From positions 1-64,000 of the forward strand of contig JAMPIV010003431.1 of assembly GCA_024509875.1 (NCBI GenBank): a DNA stretch of 64,000 bases, read 5' to 3'. The position numbers were made by a program, and so were the translations under genes. Below the pieces are notes generated by a model, which saw only the letters and a list, made by a program, of their open reading frames with translations, was not told the DNA's origin and did not search any database. The DNA comes from Oreohelix idahoensis. Lineage: Eukaryota > Mollusca > Gastropoda > Stylommatophora > Oreohelicidae. This document shows, piece after piece, positions 1 to 10,719 of this stretch (the stretch's first letter is position 1; each line of letters opens with the position of its first letter).

Positions 1-112
1 GAATGGAAGCTACTACAGAGACGAGAACTGGTGTCACAGAACAAATTCAGGAGACTAGACCAAGCATGTGCTTAGGTTGGACTGTATGTGAATGGACATT
101 TTAAAACACTTG

Positions 113-330
113 AACATTGAAAAAATGAAGAGAACCATTCGGACATGCAGAAAAATTGAATCTACCTTACGTTGAAAAAAGAAAAGAACCATTTGGGCAT
201 GTAGAAAAATTGAGGATTTTTTTCAACAAAGAATCTACCCTACATTGAAAAAAAGAAGAGAACCATTCAGGCAAGCAGAAAAATTGAGGATATTTTGCAA
301 CAAAGAATCTGCCCTAAATGACAAGTGCTT
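113..330. repeat. three-unit tandem repeat (~72 bp unit)
   Basis: Three imperfect copies of a unit that starts with CATTGAAAAAA, continues GAGAACCATT and ends AAAAATTGAGGAT begin near 115, 171 and 243. The spacing is 56 then 72 bases, the first copy lacking the stretch before the next start. It lies upstream of a decayed LINE and codes for nothing recognisable. Confidence 0.6.
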
Positions 331-815
331 TCTTGAAGTCTGTTTTTGATAAATGTAGTCATCATTTGAAGTCGTGACATCTCACTGGACAAAAGTGATC
401 TGCTACTAGCTTATATCAAAGTCTGTGGCTCTCTCAGTTATATCACTGTTAAAACAGTGTATGCTGTTCTCTAAAGAAGTATGTGTAAGTCCATCAGTCT
501 GATGCATGTGCTTGTTCTGTAGTCGACTTGTTCACATGGTAGAGTTGTTAATCCCACACAAACTGGAGGGCAGTGTCTTTGACTTGTTCAAATGCATCAG
601 CTACCTAGCTCTTCCACCTCAACAAGGTGTAGTCTCTCACTTCCGTATCATGTATCTCCAAGGATATCTTCAATTCTGGCACAAAATAAAGGAGGAGGCG
701 TATACACAAAACTAACAACGGGACAAGAAATCTTGAAAACTTTGAAACAGCCTCAAAGCTGAGGCAGATGCATTAAACAATTTCAATAAGCATTAGGGAA
801 AAGACTAAAGCCAAG
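331..815. other. no gene recognised; probable decayed LINE body
   Basis: There is no long ORF with a known domain here. The stretch from about 735 (AEADALNNF-like reading on the plus strand) leads into the RNase H remnant that follows, so at least the right part is probably decayed LINE sequence. Confidence 0.3.
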
Positions 816-1400
816 ATGGTATTCCTTGCAGATTCCCTGCCAGTAATAACTGCCATAAGTAATCATAGAGACAACAAACTAGACAGCCTCTCAGAAACAT
901 TAATGAAAACCAGCCTTAAGATCAACAGAGTGAAAGTAAAAAGAAGTTCTGCCCTCTACATGATACATGGAAATGAGAAGGCAGATATGGGACCCAAAGA
1001 CGCAACAATAGAGAATGCAGTCAGTGACCCATAGCTTGACTGCTTGCGTTAGGGTCAGCGAACCAGAGCTGACCAAGACCCTACTCCACCTCCAAGTGGT
1101 GGTCCTGGAAACAGGCTGCATCACTGCAGTGTGGCTGAGAGAGTAGGGATCGAAGAGGGAAGGCTAACCTGGTCCCAAAAAATGCCGTGCGGAAGTTGGA
1201 TGTGTCGGCCGAAAGGCGCAAATATCGCAGCTTTGCTGTAAACGGGCACAACGCAACCAACGTTCTTTTCAGGACAAACGAGGAAGAAGAAGGCAGATAT
1301 ACTTGCCAAAGAAGAAAGAATAAAAACTCATAGTAAGGACAGGGCAACACATGAAGAGATAAAAGCAGTAATACAAAATACCAGTAGGTTCAAAGAATAA
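735..1400 (+). pseudogene. RNase H domain remnant of an I-type non-LTR retrotransposon
   Basis: The plus-strand reading from 816 resembles the C-terminal RNase H domain of I-clade LINEs: a FLADS-like segment (usual form TDSLSVL) and a GNEKAD box at about 970-985, the motif that usually follows the conserved S/H-C-G stretch. The reading is then interrupted by a separate insertion (989-1300) and resumes at 1301 with an ILAKEE-like segment, exactly the expected continuation. Stops and missing parts show it is dead. The same domain occurs better preserved at 44838-45285 and 63915-64000. Family membership within the RNase H-bearing LINEs cannot be fixed from this fragment. Confidence 0.55.
989..1300. 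mobile_element. 299-bp insertion with 13-bp target site duplication
   Basis: The 13-mer AGAAGGCAGATAT occurs at 976-988 and again at 1288-1300, and removing 989-1300 restores the RNase H reading frame around the GNEKAD box. The inserted sequence is GC-richer than its surroundings, begins GGGACCCAAAGACGC and has no poly(A) tail or RNA polymerase III boxes that I can see. A duplication of this length is typical of LINE-mediated retroposition, so it may be a retroposed piece of a transcript. Its source is not recognised. Confidence 0.55.
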
Positions 1401-1685
1401 AATAAAAACAAAAACCACTATTAACTAATCATACAGTAACAAAAAATATAAAGTAATACAAGAAGTAAGCAAACAACTAATTCTAATGTAAACTGTCAAT
1501 ACCAACAATAATCATCAATTGTAACTGATAATATGTAACTGAATATATAAAACTGAAAATAAAATTACACTAAATACCCTAAATATAACAAACTATTAGG
1601 CTGAAAAGCATAGACCAAGATTGTGGATGAGCAGAGGCAAATGAAGATCATTTGATGATAGTCCTCTCTCCTCCTATTTTGCTTT

Positions 1686-1707
1686 AAAAAAAAAAAAAAA
1701 AAAAAAA
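1686..1707 (+). repeat. poly(A) run
   Basis: An uninterrupted run of 22 A bases. It may be the 3' tail of a retroposed copy lying to its left on the plus strand, but no target duplication was found. Confidence 0.6.
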
Positions 1708-2034
1708 CTAACTAAAAGCTTCAAAGAAAAATGGCATACATAACACAGAGAAACAGACTAATCCAAAAAGGTCAGATCAATCAATTATTTTTGGGCTGAG
1801 AACCAACCACTGCTGTCTCAAAAACATTCTATTCAACAATTTAAAAACTGGATAGGCTATATGTCCTTATAGGGAAGATAAACAGGCAGGTGTTGTTGTT
1901 ATTTAAATAGCTTCTCGCTCTTTTGCAGCCAATACCAATCTGAAGACTCTTTGGTATATCTTTGCTGTAGATCTAAGCTTTTCCTGTAGCTTTTCTGCCA
2001 TTTTGAAACTTGTTGCGTTGAAGTCATGAGCTCC

Positions 2035-2490
2035 AGTTTCTCCAGCTTGGCTGGAATTTAAAGGGTCTTCACATCTGGTCCCAAACTAGGAAGAAGAAGC
2101 GTGTGGCATACTGTTCATTCCTCGCCATCTAAAGGGGCTCTTCAAATATAGAGCTAAAATAGTGTGCTCTGGTTAAGGGCTCTCCCAAGGAATCGTTTTG
2201 TCCTACAGAGAGCCACTTCTCAGCTACCCTTGCCTATCATAAGGCCCATGCAGGCAATCAGGTAAAAGCCAGAGTTTTGTCTGGGGCTCAAGTGACTTCT
2301 CCAAGCTTAGTGTGCAGTGCTGGGCTCTCAACATGTTTCACCACGGGGGGAATCCCTGGAAGTGTGTGGATGATTTCAAAAGTCAATGAAGGTGTAATAA
2401 GCCTCACAGACAGAGGTTCACATCCAAATCTACATACTATAGCATTGTGCTTAGCTGGTGGTCAATGACTCCAGATATGCCTCCATGTGT
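2035..2490 (-). repeat. dispersed repeat R1, distal part (minus orientation)
   Basis: This stretch is the reverse complement of 56664-57110. Shared landmarks are GGTCCCAAACTAGGA next to CACATCTGG, GGGCTCAAGTGACTTCTCC, and the GGGGGAATCCCTGG block. Divergence is moderate with small indels. There is no coding potential on either strand. R1 heads also occur near 16485, 27770 and 51290. The class of element is unknown. Confidence 0.65.
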
Positions 2491-2499
2491 ATAAACAGC

Positions 2500-3513
2500 C
2501 AATAAAACAATGCCTTTCAAGATATTGATTACAAGAGAGAAGCAGACTGACAGCATGTCTCTCACCAACCATTTTGAGAGAAAAACTGTATTGTGGTGAG
2601 AGAAGTCTGGAACATTCCATCAACTTTAAGAGAAAAACACCATCAACCTTACCAGAAAATCACCATCAACTTTAAGATAAAAACAGATGTGATTACATGA
2701 CAGTGAAAAATGAAGAAAAATAATAATTCTGTCACAGTGTCTTCCATTTAAGTTGCCTTTCCCTTGACGTCTATCTCAGCACGTTCCTTGCCAGTCAGTG
2801 AAGAGTTATGTCAGATGTCTGTTTCCTCAATATATATTCATTTCATCTTTTCATAACATGTCTCTTATGTTTTTATTGTCTTATGGGTGCTTGACTCTCT
2901 CTTGCCTCCAGTTTTCAAGATCCTATATTTCTTACATTAAGATGTGATATCTGCTAGTAGGCTGGATATTTAAGCTTGCCATCTGTTTCAGAATGTACGA
3001 GGGGAAGTCAGTAAGTAGGTTACAAACTGATATGGGGAAGCTGAAAATGGTAGTTGGTAGTTGATAACTCCTCCTTTTTCAATTAATGATGTCCACCAGT
3101 TGATAAGGTCTCTTTTTGGAAGACAGACGTCATCATCATCAGTTGATAAACTCTTAATACAAGACCCTTGCCCTGAGCAAGAGACATGCTGAAAGATCTG
3201 AAGCTCACTCGAACATCACCAGAGTTAAATACTGTGTTGTTGTGTTGCTCGTGGTTTGAGTATGGAATGTCAACTTGACCTACGCAGTGGTGTGTAGACA
3301 TAGATTGAGTATATAATATGCGAATGATAAGAAGAGTTTGTGGTGTTGACAAATGTTCTTTTCTCACACTCATGTATGGCTGGAAGTCATCGACACCAAC
3401 GACTGTGTACCTTTACTACAGTTTAATTGGACGTACACACTCGACAGCACAGATAGTGACAAATCACAGGTTGGCATAATACATCATGGTACAGTGGATA
3501 AATGGTCTTGCAA
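2500..3513. other. no feature recognised
   Basis: AT-rich sequence with several short imperfect repeats of ATCAACTTTAAGA near 2620-2680. No ORF here resembles a known protein and no RNA gene was seen. Confidence 0.4.
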
Positions 3514-4633
3514 TGTTACATGGGCACTCATGTAGAATAATAGTATAATGGACTGTCAGTAGCCAAGCACTCAGTATTGCCCATATATATATCATCTGAG
3601 TTTACTGAAAAAGCACGTCAGATTATAAACAATATCCAAGATGGCTTCTAGACCTAACCTCGTCTAGCGAAGATTCCTTAACATAATGTCCAGCACAGAT
3701 TTTTCCATATAATAATATTGAACCGCTAGCAATGGGTTCTCATGTGTAGCAGTGATCTCTGGACTAATCAAGCGATAATACGGGCATCCCTTTTCTCTTC
3801 TTGAAAGTCACTACATGTTTGGTTACAAGATGGCTTCTCTCGTGAGCTGTCACTCACGTTTGGATACAGATAATGAATCTGTCTTAGAGTTAGTCATTCA
3901 TTAAACATTTCATTGCTCTGTAGATTTTATCATGAACAACTGACTGCATTCTACAGGATATAGTGTTGCTAGGAATCAGAGTCGTTTTTCATCTAGTTAA
4001 ATGTATCCTCTCAGACGTACAAATCGTACCTATCGAAAAACGGTGGCTTCGTACGAGAGTTCAAAAGAGTGTCTTTTATTACCTTGGTATCAGAAATATG
4101 ATTCTGCCATTCCTGGGCAATAAGAATAAACACTGGGGTAAAGCATACACGATAGGTCTAGACGACTATCACTTTCCCCACAAATACTGAGATCACTTTT
4201 TCCGGCGACAAGCCGACAAAGAAAAACACAGCCCATCATCAGGGCGAAGCCAAAACACACCTCTCTAGCGACACATCCGCCGAACAGCCTTTGACCTCTC
4301 TAGAGACAAAAGAACATATAGTTCGACTTGGATATGTAAAGATATACAGATATAAGACAGACTCGTCCTACTCAGACAAACAATACACATAAATTCAGGC
4401 CATAGATATTCTGAAGCAAGAACAATCTATTACTACCCAAACAAAGAATAAATCGCAGTAAAACTGGATTCATCCGCGGAGTTCGATCGAAAGAGACGAC
4501 ACAACTTTCAAGGGAAGTAACTCAATAATGACTTTTCCTTAAGCACTAAAAAGTATCTAAAAAGTAAATATTTGCGAACATAACAAGCATACCAATGTAT
4601 AATATTGTAAGATATCAAAGACTGCACGTAACA
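3514..4633 (-). repeat. putative 3' LTR of gypsy copy 2
   Basis: The right edge at 4633 is placed by alignment with the full-length copy: the plus strand reads GCACGTAACA and is followed by a purine tract on the minus strand (AGGAGGTGTGGT), the same tract that precedes the 3' LTR of the other copy. The left edge at TGTTACATGG is chosen because it gives TG...CA ends with a TGTTAC/GTAACA inverted repeat. With no second LTR in the window the left edge is unproven. Confidence 0.5.
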
Positions 4634-5114
4634 GTCTTACCACACCTCCTGGGAAAAAAAAATGGAACATTTTTTTTTTTTGAAATACATCTAGGAGCAA
4701 CATACAATAGGCTCACAACGCATGAATAATGCGCAGATGAAAATATCAGGAATAAATATAACGCCTAATATGAGGCTAAGTCGACTTATGGAGCGACTGG
4801 TGAGAATGTGTCTCATCAACTGAGAGAAATTATTTCTCTACAAGTATATTTTTCCAGGAAGGTGTCATCAAAGTATAATACAATTCCGGCAATTACACGA
4901 TGCCTAAAAAATTCATACCATAATTTCGTATTAGATATCTTACATTTATGATTTATGAAGAAAAATCATCAAAGCACAGCGGTGAATAAACATCAATGAA
5001 CCGCTATGTAGTGATACAATCATTATATTATTAAATTACAAATGTGTATCTATCATGATATAGAAAAGGAACTACTATAGAACTAGACATATCAAGAAGT
5101 CTAAGCCCTAATAG
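4634..5114 (-). other. 3' non-coding internal region of gypsy copy 2
   Basis: Lies between the RNase H stop codon and the 3' LTR. It shares landmarks with 29083-29849 of the other copy, including the A/T runs and the ACGCATGAAT-ATGCGC block. No ORF. Confidence 0.6.
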
Positions 5115-8100
5115 TTATGTGGAATCATGTGGGCATCTTGACAGAATGTCTGCCATCACATTATCTGATCCACGAATAGCTCGCACAGAGAAATGAAAAG
5201 TTTGAAGAGCAATTGCATATCGAGTAGACCTCGAGCTCTTCAAATTCTTACTCTGTATAGCAGTAAGAGCTTTTTGGTCGGTTTCTACTATGAAATGTGC
5301 GCCTAGAAGGAATCTCTGTAGTTTGAGGATCGACCAAACCATAGCTAATAGCTCACGGTCTAAAACCGAATAATTCCTTTCTGCCGCATTAAGTTTTCTG
5401 GAAATATACATTACAGAATGCAGAGTTCCAGAGTACTCTTGCATTAGTGCCGCTCCAATCCCAGTGGATGAAGCGTCACTACGAAGAACGAATGTCTTAT
5501 CTTTAGTAGGTAGCACTAAAATAGGTGGTGTTGAAAACAATGTTTTAATCTTATCCAGAGAGCATTGGCATTCCTGAGACCAGTGGACCATATTAGGCGA
5601 ACCTTTCTTTAGAAGTGTTGAAAGAGGTGCCATGATAGAGGATAGATTCTGAATGAATCTGCCATAAAATTGAATAAGACCTAACAGACTTCTCACCTGT
5701 TTTTTAGTCTTAGGGATCGAGATGTTAAGTATCTTACTAGTATTATGGTCCTCTGTCTTTAGGAAACCATGACCAACTCGGTGGCCTAGGAAAGAAATTT
5801 CGCTAAAACCAATATAGGCTTTAGAGGGTTTCGCTGTCAGGTTGTGCTCGCGCAAAGTAGACAGCAATTCATCTAACCCTGAATAGTGATCTTCCCAAGT
5901 ATCGCTGAAAAGACAGATGTCGTCTAGATATGCAATGACATCTGACCGATAAGATAGGATTCGGCGCATCATGCGTACGAATGTAGCTGGTGCGTTCATA
6001 AGACCGAAAGGCATAAAATTCCATTGGAACAAACCTCTAGGTGTTGAAAAAGCCGTGAGAGGTTTGGCGCGTTCAGATAAAGGAACTTGCCAATATCCTT
6101 TAGACAAATCAAGTTTAGTGAAAAAAATGAGATTTGGAGAGTCGAGTAAGTAGCTCTTCCAGTAAAGGCATAGGTTCGGCATCGAACTTCGTTACTTGAT
6201 TCAATTTTCGATAGTCAACGCAAAGACGTATGTTATTGTCTTTTTTTACGAACAATAACCATCGGCGAAGAATATGCAGAGGTGGATGGTTCGATTATTT
6301 TCAAATCTATCATCTCATCCAACTCTTTCTCGACCTGTGCTTGAAAATGTATAGGTATAGGATAAGGTCTAACCCTAATAGGAGTATGGTCAGTTAGAAC
6401 AATGTCATGTTCAATGACATTCGTTTGTCCAGGGATGTCAGTGAGTACATCCTGAAATGTTTGCAACATAGTTGAAACTTGTCGCTGTCCTCCTAGAGAC
6501 AAATCAGGAGAGACAGTAACGTTCTTCCATGATTCACTAGAATGAAGTGGGATCATTGGAAGAGGAAGATTTACATCTGAAAAAACTTGTTTCCTCGTCC
6601 TGTATCACGGACAGTGATGAGTAATGACCATGTTGTACTGGAGAATTGTCCGTTGCTTGGAAAATGGGTTGCAAATAATCCGGACGTTCATGGAATTCCG
6701 TAAGCATATTGATGTGGAAGGTTTTATGCTTCCCATCAATATCGACAATATAGTCGACATCGGAAATTTTCGATATTATATCGTACGGACCTTTCCAAGA
6801 AATAAGTAGTCTGTTTTCCCTACAAGGTAGTAATACAAATGCTTTGTCACCAGGACAAAGTTGTCGTAAGCATCTCTTCTTATTGGCAAATTGCCTTGCC
6901 TTCTGTTTCGCAAATTCAGAAGAAGAAGTTGCTAATTTGCATGCTTCGATAATTTTTTTGTCTCAACGCGATGACATATTCGTAGGATGACTTTGTGTCA
7001 TCGTCAATATTGTCAGATGTTATGAGATCGTGAAGCAACGACATAGGGCCACGCGGACGCGCGCCAAAGACGAGTTCAAAGGGAGAAAATCCTGTATGTT
7101 CATTGGGTACCTCTCTGTAAGCGAAGAGGGCCGCAGGTAAAACTCTGTCCCAGTCTTGAGGATGATCCTCAGTTATCTTCCCTAGTAAGTTTTTAAGTGT
7201 TCTATTAAGGCGTTCGACCATACCATTAGACATTGGATGGTAGATACTACTTAAAGATCTATCTATCTGCAGAGTAGACATTACTTGAGACATGGTATCT
7301 GATATTAGTTGGGTGCCATGGTCTGACAATATCTCTCCGGGGAACCCCAGACGAGAAAATATAAGCCAAAGAGCATCTGCAATATCAGCAGTAGTAATGC
7401 TCTTCAGAGGAATAGCCTCTGGCCAACGTGTGCACATATCAACACACGTCAAGATAAACTGATGTCCTCTGGCAGACTTGATCTTAAATGGACCAATAAT
7501 GTCTATGGCCATTTTTTGGAACGGCCGAATAGGAATGTCCGCCACCTGAATGGGTGCAGCATGCCGTGGACCTTTGGATTTAACTTCCTGACATACTTTA
7601 CAAGATCGACAATAAATCCGTATGTCCTTGTTTACCAATGGCCAAAAGAAAGCCGCAAGGACTCTTGACTTAGTACGGGAAAAACCCATGTGTCCAGCAC
7701 ACTGAGAGTCGTGAGCGTGCTGCAAAATTTTAACTCTCAAATTCTTGGGAACCAGGATTTGAGAATGACTTGACGTAATGGAGTCTTGAACCATACGTAC
7801 AAGTACGCCATTCTTCTTTGTAATCCACGATTTACGACTTGTGTCTTTATTCGGATCACCTTTAGTTGCAAGAATGAAGAATTTCTTCAGAGTGGGATCA
7901 TCTTCTTGCTGTTTTATAAACGAGTCACGAGAAATTACCAAGGGATCATCTTGGTTATGCACTTCATTATCTTCAGTAGATGAAGTTTGAGGCATATTAA
8001 GAGCCTGAGCTCTAGTGACTACAGCGTTAGCAATCTGCATGTTTTGCCTTTCCCACGCGGAAATTTGTTGCGGAGTGCATTCTTTGACTCCATGAATGCG

Positions 8101-8499
8101 ACCGATGATGAGGTCAGCGATCGGATTCGGAAGAAGACATGCGTGTACATCTCCTGTAAAGAAAGGAGTAGCAATCCTAATGATAGCAGTAGAGTATTTC
8201 TCTAATGTGCCGCCAAATGTTACACATTTGACTACTTGTCCAGTGGCATGGGAAGGATCTACGAGTGACTGCCTAACACCAATTGTGGTGCATCCAGAAT
8301 CAAATAGCACAGAGACTGGATTGTTATTCACTAAACCCTTATGTAAGACAAGAGAACCTCTTCCATCATGCGCGACTGATGCCGGAAGAGCAGGAAGAGG
8401 ATGGCCACAGCTTAAAGTAGACACTGTGGTTGGCTCAAATAATGTTTTGCATTGGGGGCACTGAGATGCTCTCCCAAAATCAAAAGCGGCACATGCCAT
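5115..8499 (-). pseudogene. pol: gypsy copy 2 pol: protease, integrase, RT, RNase H
   Basis: Reads as pol on the minus strand. From 8499 it gives a CPQC motif, the aspartic protease LFDSG box (Asp codon near 8301), a His/Cys zinc-binding domain ([10 protein letters not shown] ... CRSCKVC) and an integrase core with IDI, SDH and VERL giving a D,D35E pattern. The RT follows (6556-6233, then 6182 onward) with [18 protein letters not shown] and a YLDD active site, then RNase H (LRSDASSTG ... ETDQKAL) ending in [10 protein letters not shown]. Integrase therefore precedes RT. Frames break at three homopolymers, near 6953 (T7), 6241 (T7) and 6120 (A7); one base fewer at each restores the frame of the other copy. 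Otherwise the domains are well kept. Confidence 0.88.
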
Positions 8500-9972
8500 A
8501 TTACTAGCATCATTATTATCTTTACTCTGTTTATAGGCTTCATGGGACTCTTGTTGTGCAGAGTTTGCCTGAAAATGTGGTTTATGTCTTTTGTTTTGAG
8601 ATCTACCTCGGTTATTATCACCTCTGTAGTTATTGTTACCTCTATTGTAACCCCTATTTGGGTTTGAGTCATAGTTCCCTTGGTTACCATTATCATATTC
8701 ATTTTAATGAGTATCTCTGTAATTATGATCTTGTTGACTCCAAGACGGATAACCCGGATAGTTTCTATAATTACTTCCTCTACGGAAATTCCTATAATTA
8801 TGACCACCCCTGTGTCGAGAGCTATCAGCTCGTCTCCAGTTCTTTGAAGAAGACCCCTGAAATGATTGGTTACCTTGGTTTTGATAACTATTATGGTTAC
8901 CTTTTTTATCAAATCTGTTTTGAGGTCCCTGAAATCTGTGTGAATAATTGGGATTGTATGGTGTTGCTGAAGCAACTGGCATACTCTCCTTAATCTTAGT
9001 GTTGCCAAAAGTCACGTCGGGGTGTGCAGTGACATATTGGGAACAATATTCTTCCATTTCTTTTAGAGATTTGGGTTTACGCTCATGTATAAATTCAAGG
9101 AATGGTCTGTTAACACATGACATAATCTTATCTCTGAGCAACAAATCCATAAGTCCTTCATACGTTTTTTCTGTTTTGGAAAGCTCAATCCAACGATCAA
9201 CTGTGAGACGTGCCTTTGCAGTGAATTCTGAGAATTCTACACCTGTCTCAGGCACCATCGTCTTAAACAAAAGGCGATAGCCTTCCTCACTTAGCTGGTA
9301 TTTTTTTATCAAAGCCGCCCTAATGACATCATAATTATCCTTATCTGCTTCTCCCACAAGGCATAATCTAGTCAAAGATTCACCTTTCAAGTTTTCTGCT
9401 AATTGATTAGCGTATTGTGATTTATCCACATTATGTGTACGACAAGAACGTTCAAATCTATCCAGCCAGAATGTAATATCGTCACTGGACTGATTGAACG
9501 GTGGAACCTTAACCTTGTAAGTAGAAGGTTTACCATTACCACTAGATGCCTGATTAACATTACTCATACTTGTCAATCTCAATTTCTCTAACTCAAATTC
9601 ATGTTCTCTTATTGCTTTTTTTTCTTCAGCTTCTCTGTCTAATCTTTTTTGTTCAGCTTCCCTGTCTAATCTTTTTTGTTCAGCATCACTGTCTAATCTT
9701 TTTTGTTCAGCAGCAGCTTCTCTTTCTAATTTTTTTTGTTCAGCTTCAAATCTCCTTTCCTCCACCTGCATCTGCAATTTCTTTAGTTCAGCAGCAGCAT
9801 CAGCTTCTTTTTCTAATCTTTTCTCTTCAGCCAGAGCTTTTCTCTCTTCTGCAGCAGCTTTTTTCTCTTCTGCAGCTAATGCTTTGTCATATTGAGCAAC
9901 TGCCCATTCTTCTAATTGTTGACCAGTCTTATCAAGGGATTTCCCTTGTGTAATGAAGTATTCTAATGTAGA
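8500..9972 (-). pseudogene. gag: gypsy copy 2 gag
   Basis: Minus-strand Gag homologue: a long charged helix rich in AEEKK, EAEQKRLDRE-type heptads, then a capsid-like region (VPPFNQSSDDITFWLDRFE), then a basic Asn/Arg/Gly-rich tail ending near CPQC. A TAA at 8704-8706 separates gag from pol in the same frame where the full-length copy has a Gln codon, so this is a nonsense substitution. The N-terminal Met is lost: the frame runs on to the right into the 42-bp tandem repeat, adding four 14-residue units that are not native Gag. No CCHC zinc knuckle of the usual retroviral type is visible. Confidence 0.8.
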
Positions 9973-10130
9973 ATGTTTAGTGAGACCAAAATGCAAATAA
10001 ACCTCAAGAAAGTCATGTTCAGTGAGGCCAAAATGCAAATAAACCTCAAGAAAGTCATGTTTAGTGAGGCCAAAATGCAAATAAACCTCAAGAAAGTCAT
10101 GTTTAGTGAGGTAAAAATGCAAAGAAGAAA
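9973..10130. repeat. 42-bp tandem repeat, about four copies
   Basis: Copies begin ATGTTTAGTGAG or ATGTTCAGTGAG at 9973, 10015, 10057 and 10099. The first three are nearly identical, the fourth decays after GAGGTAAAAATGC. The 42-bp period keeps the gag frame open on the minus strand as a 14-residue repeat (HFGLTKHDFLEVYL). It sits exactly at the break point of gypsy copy 2 and next to the piggyBac insertion. Confidence 0.85.
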
Positions 10131-10209
10131 ACAAGTTCAACACTTTGCTGACCAGCAATCTGGAGCATTACTGTCTTCCATTACCAAGGGTGTTTGCAGA
10201 TGTCTTTAA

Positions 10210-10719
10210 AAATAGACTGTTTTTGGGGGGGAAAATTCATAAAAAAATTAAAAACATAGGGCTTTGAAATTTTCAGAGCACCATTATGAATGGTTGCTAC
10301 ATCCGAAAAAACACATTTTATGCAAATTGGGCACGTAATCATGGCGGCCATCTTGAATTTGTGTGGCTATTTATAGAAATTTCAGGAGATGTTTTAAAAC
10401 CATGATCTTTTTCCAGTTTTTAGTGAATTTGTTCAATGTCAGTGCAATAAAATGTTAGGGACATGGATGGCAATGAATAAAATAAGCTTGATTCATGTAT
10501 TGATGCAATGATTCACCACGTATTTCAACATAAAAGACTAACAAAATTGTGAATAAAATGCAAAAAAAATTTAATTTTTGTATTTGTCTTTTTCGAGTGG
10601 ATTCTGTGGCATCTGACAGTGAATGTTTGAGTAGTTAAGTACCTCTAGTTGGAGTCTGAGCTGCTTCCTTCATTAACTGGGGTTAAAGTTGTAGCTGTAG
10701 GCCTCTGCAAGAGTCTTTG
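10210..10719. other. 3' non-coding arm of the piggyBac element
   Basis: AT-rich sequence between the left terminal repeat and the transposase stop. No gene or repeat recognised. Confidence 0.5.

Larger units (their letters stand above)
3514..9972 (-). mobile_element. Ty3/gypsy LTR retrotransposon copy 2, 5'-truncated (integrase before RT)
   Basis: Minus-strand element with Gag, protease, integrase, RT and RNase H in that order, homologous throughout to the full-length copy at 28002-37302. It keeps a putative 3' LTR on the left, but on the right homology stops at about the gag start codon, where a 42-bp tandem repeat takes over; there is no leader and no 5' LTR. The coding region has one nonsense codon and at least three single-base frameshifts in homopolymers. 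The LTR differs clearly from that of the full-length copy, so the two are separate subfamilies of one lineage. Confidence 0.85.

Noticed and set aside
115..330. CRISPR-like array
   Set aside because: Only three imperfect, contiguous units with no spacers in an animal genome; an ordinary tandem repeat.
8412..9008. 198-codon minus ORF rich in Ile and Thr
   Set aside because: Shadow of the gag tail of gypsy copy 2 in another frame.
9973..10130. 42-bp repeat as a terminal repeat of piggyBac
   Set aside because: It lies outside the CACTTTGCTGACCA end and its TCAA duplication and is absent from the other side.
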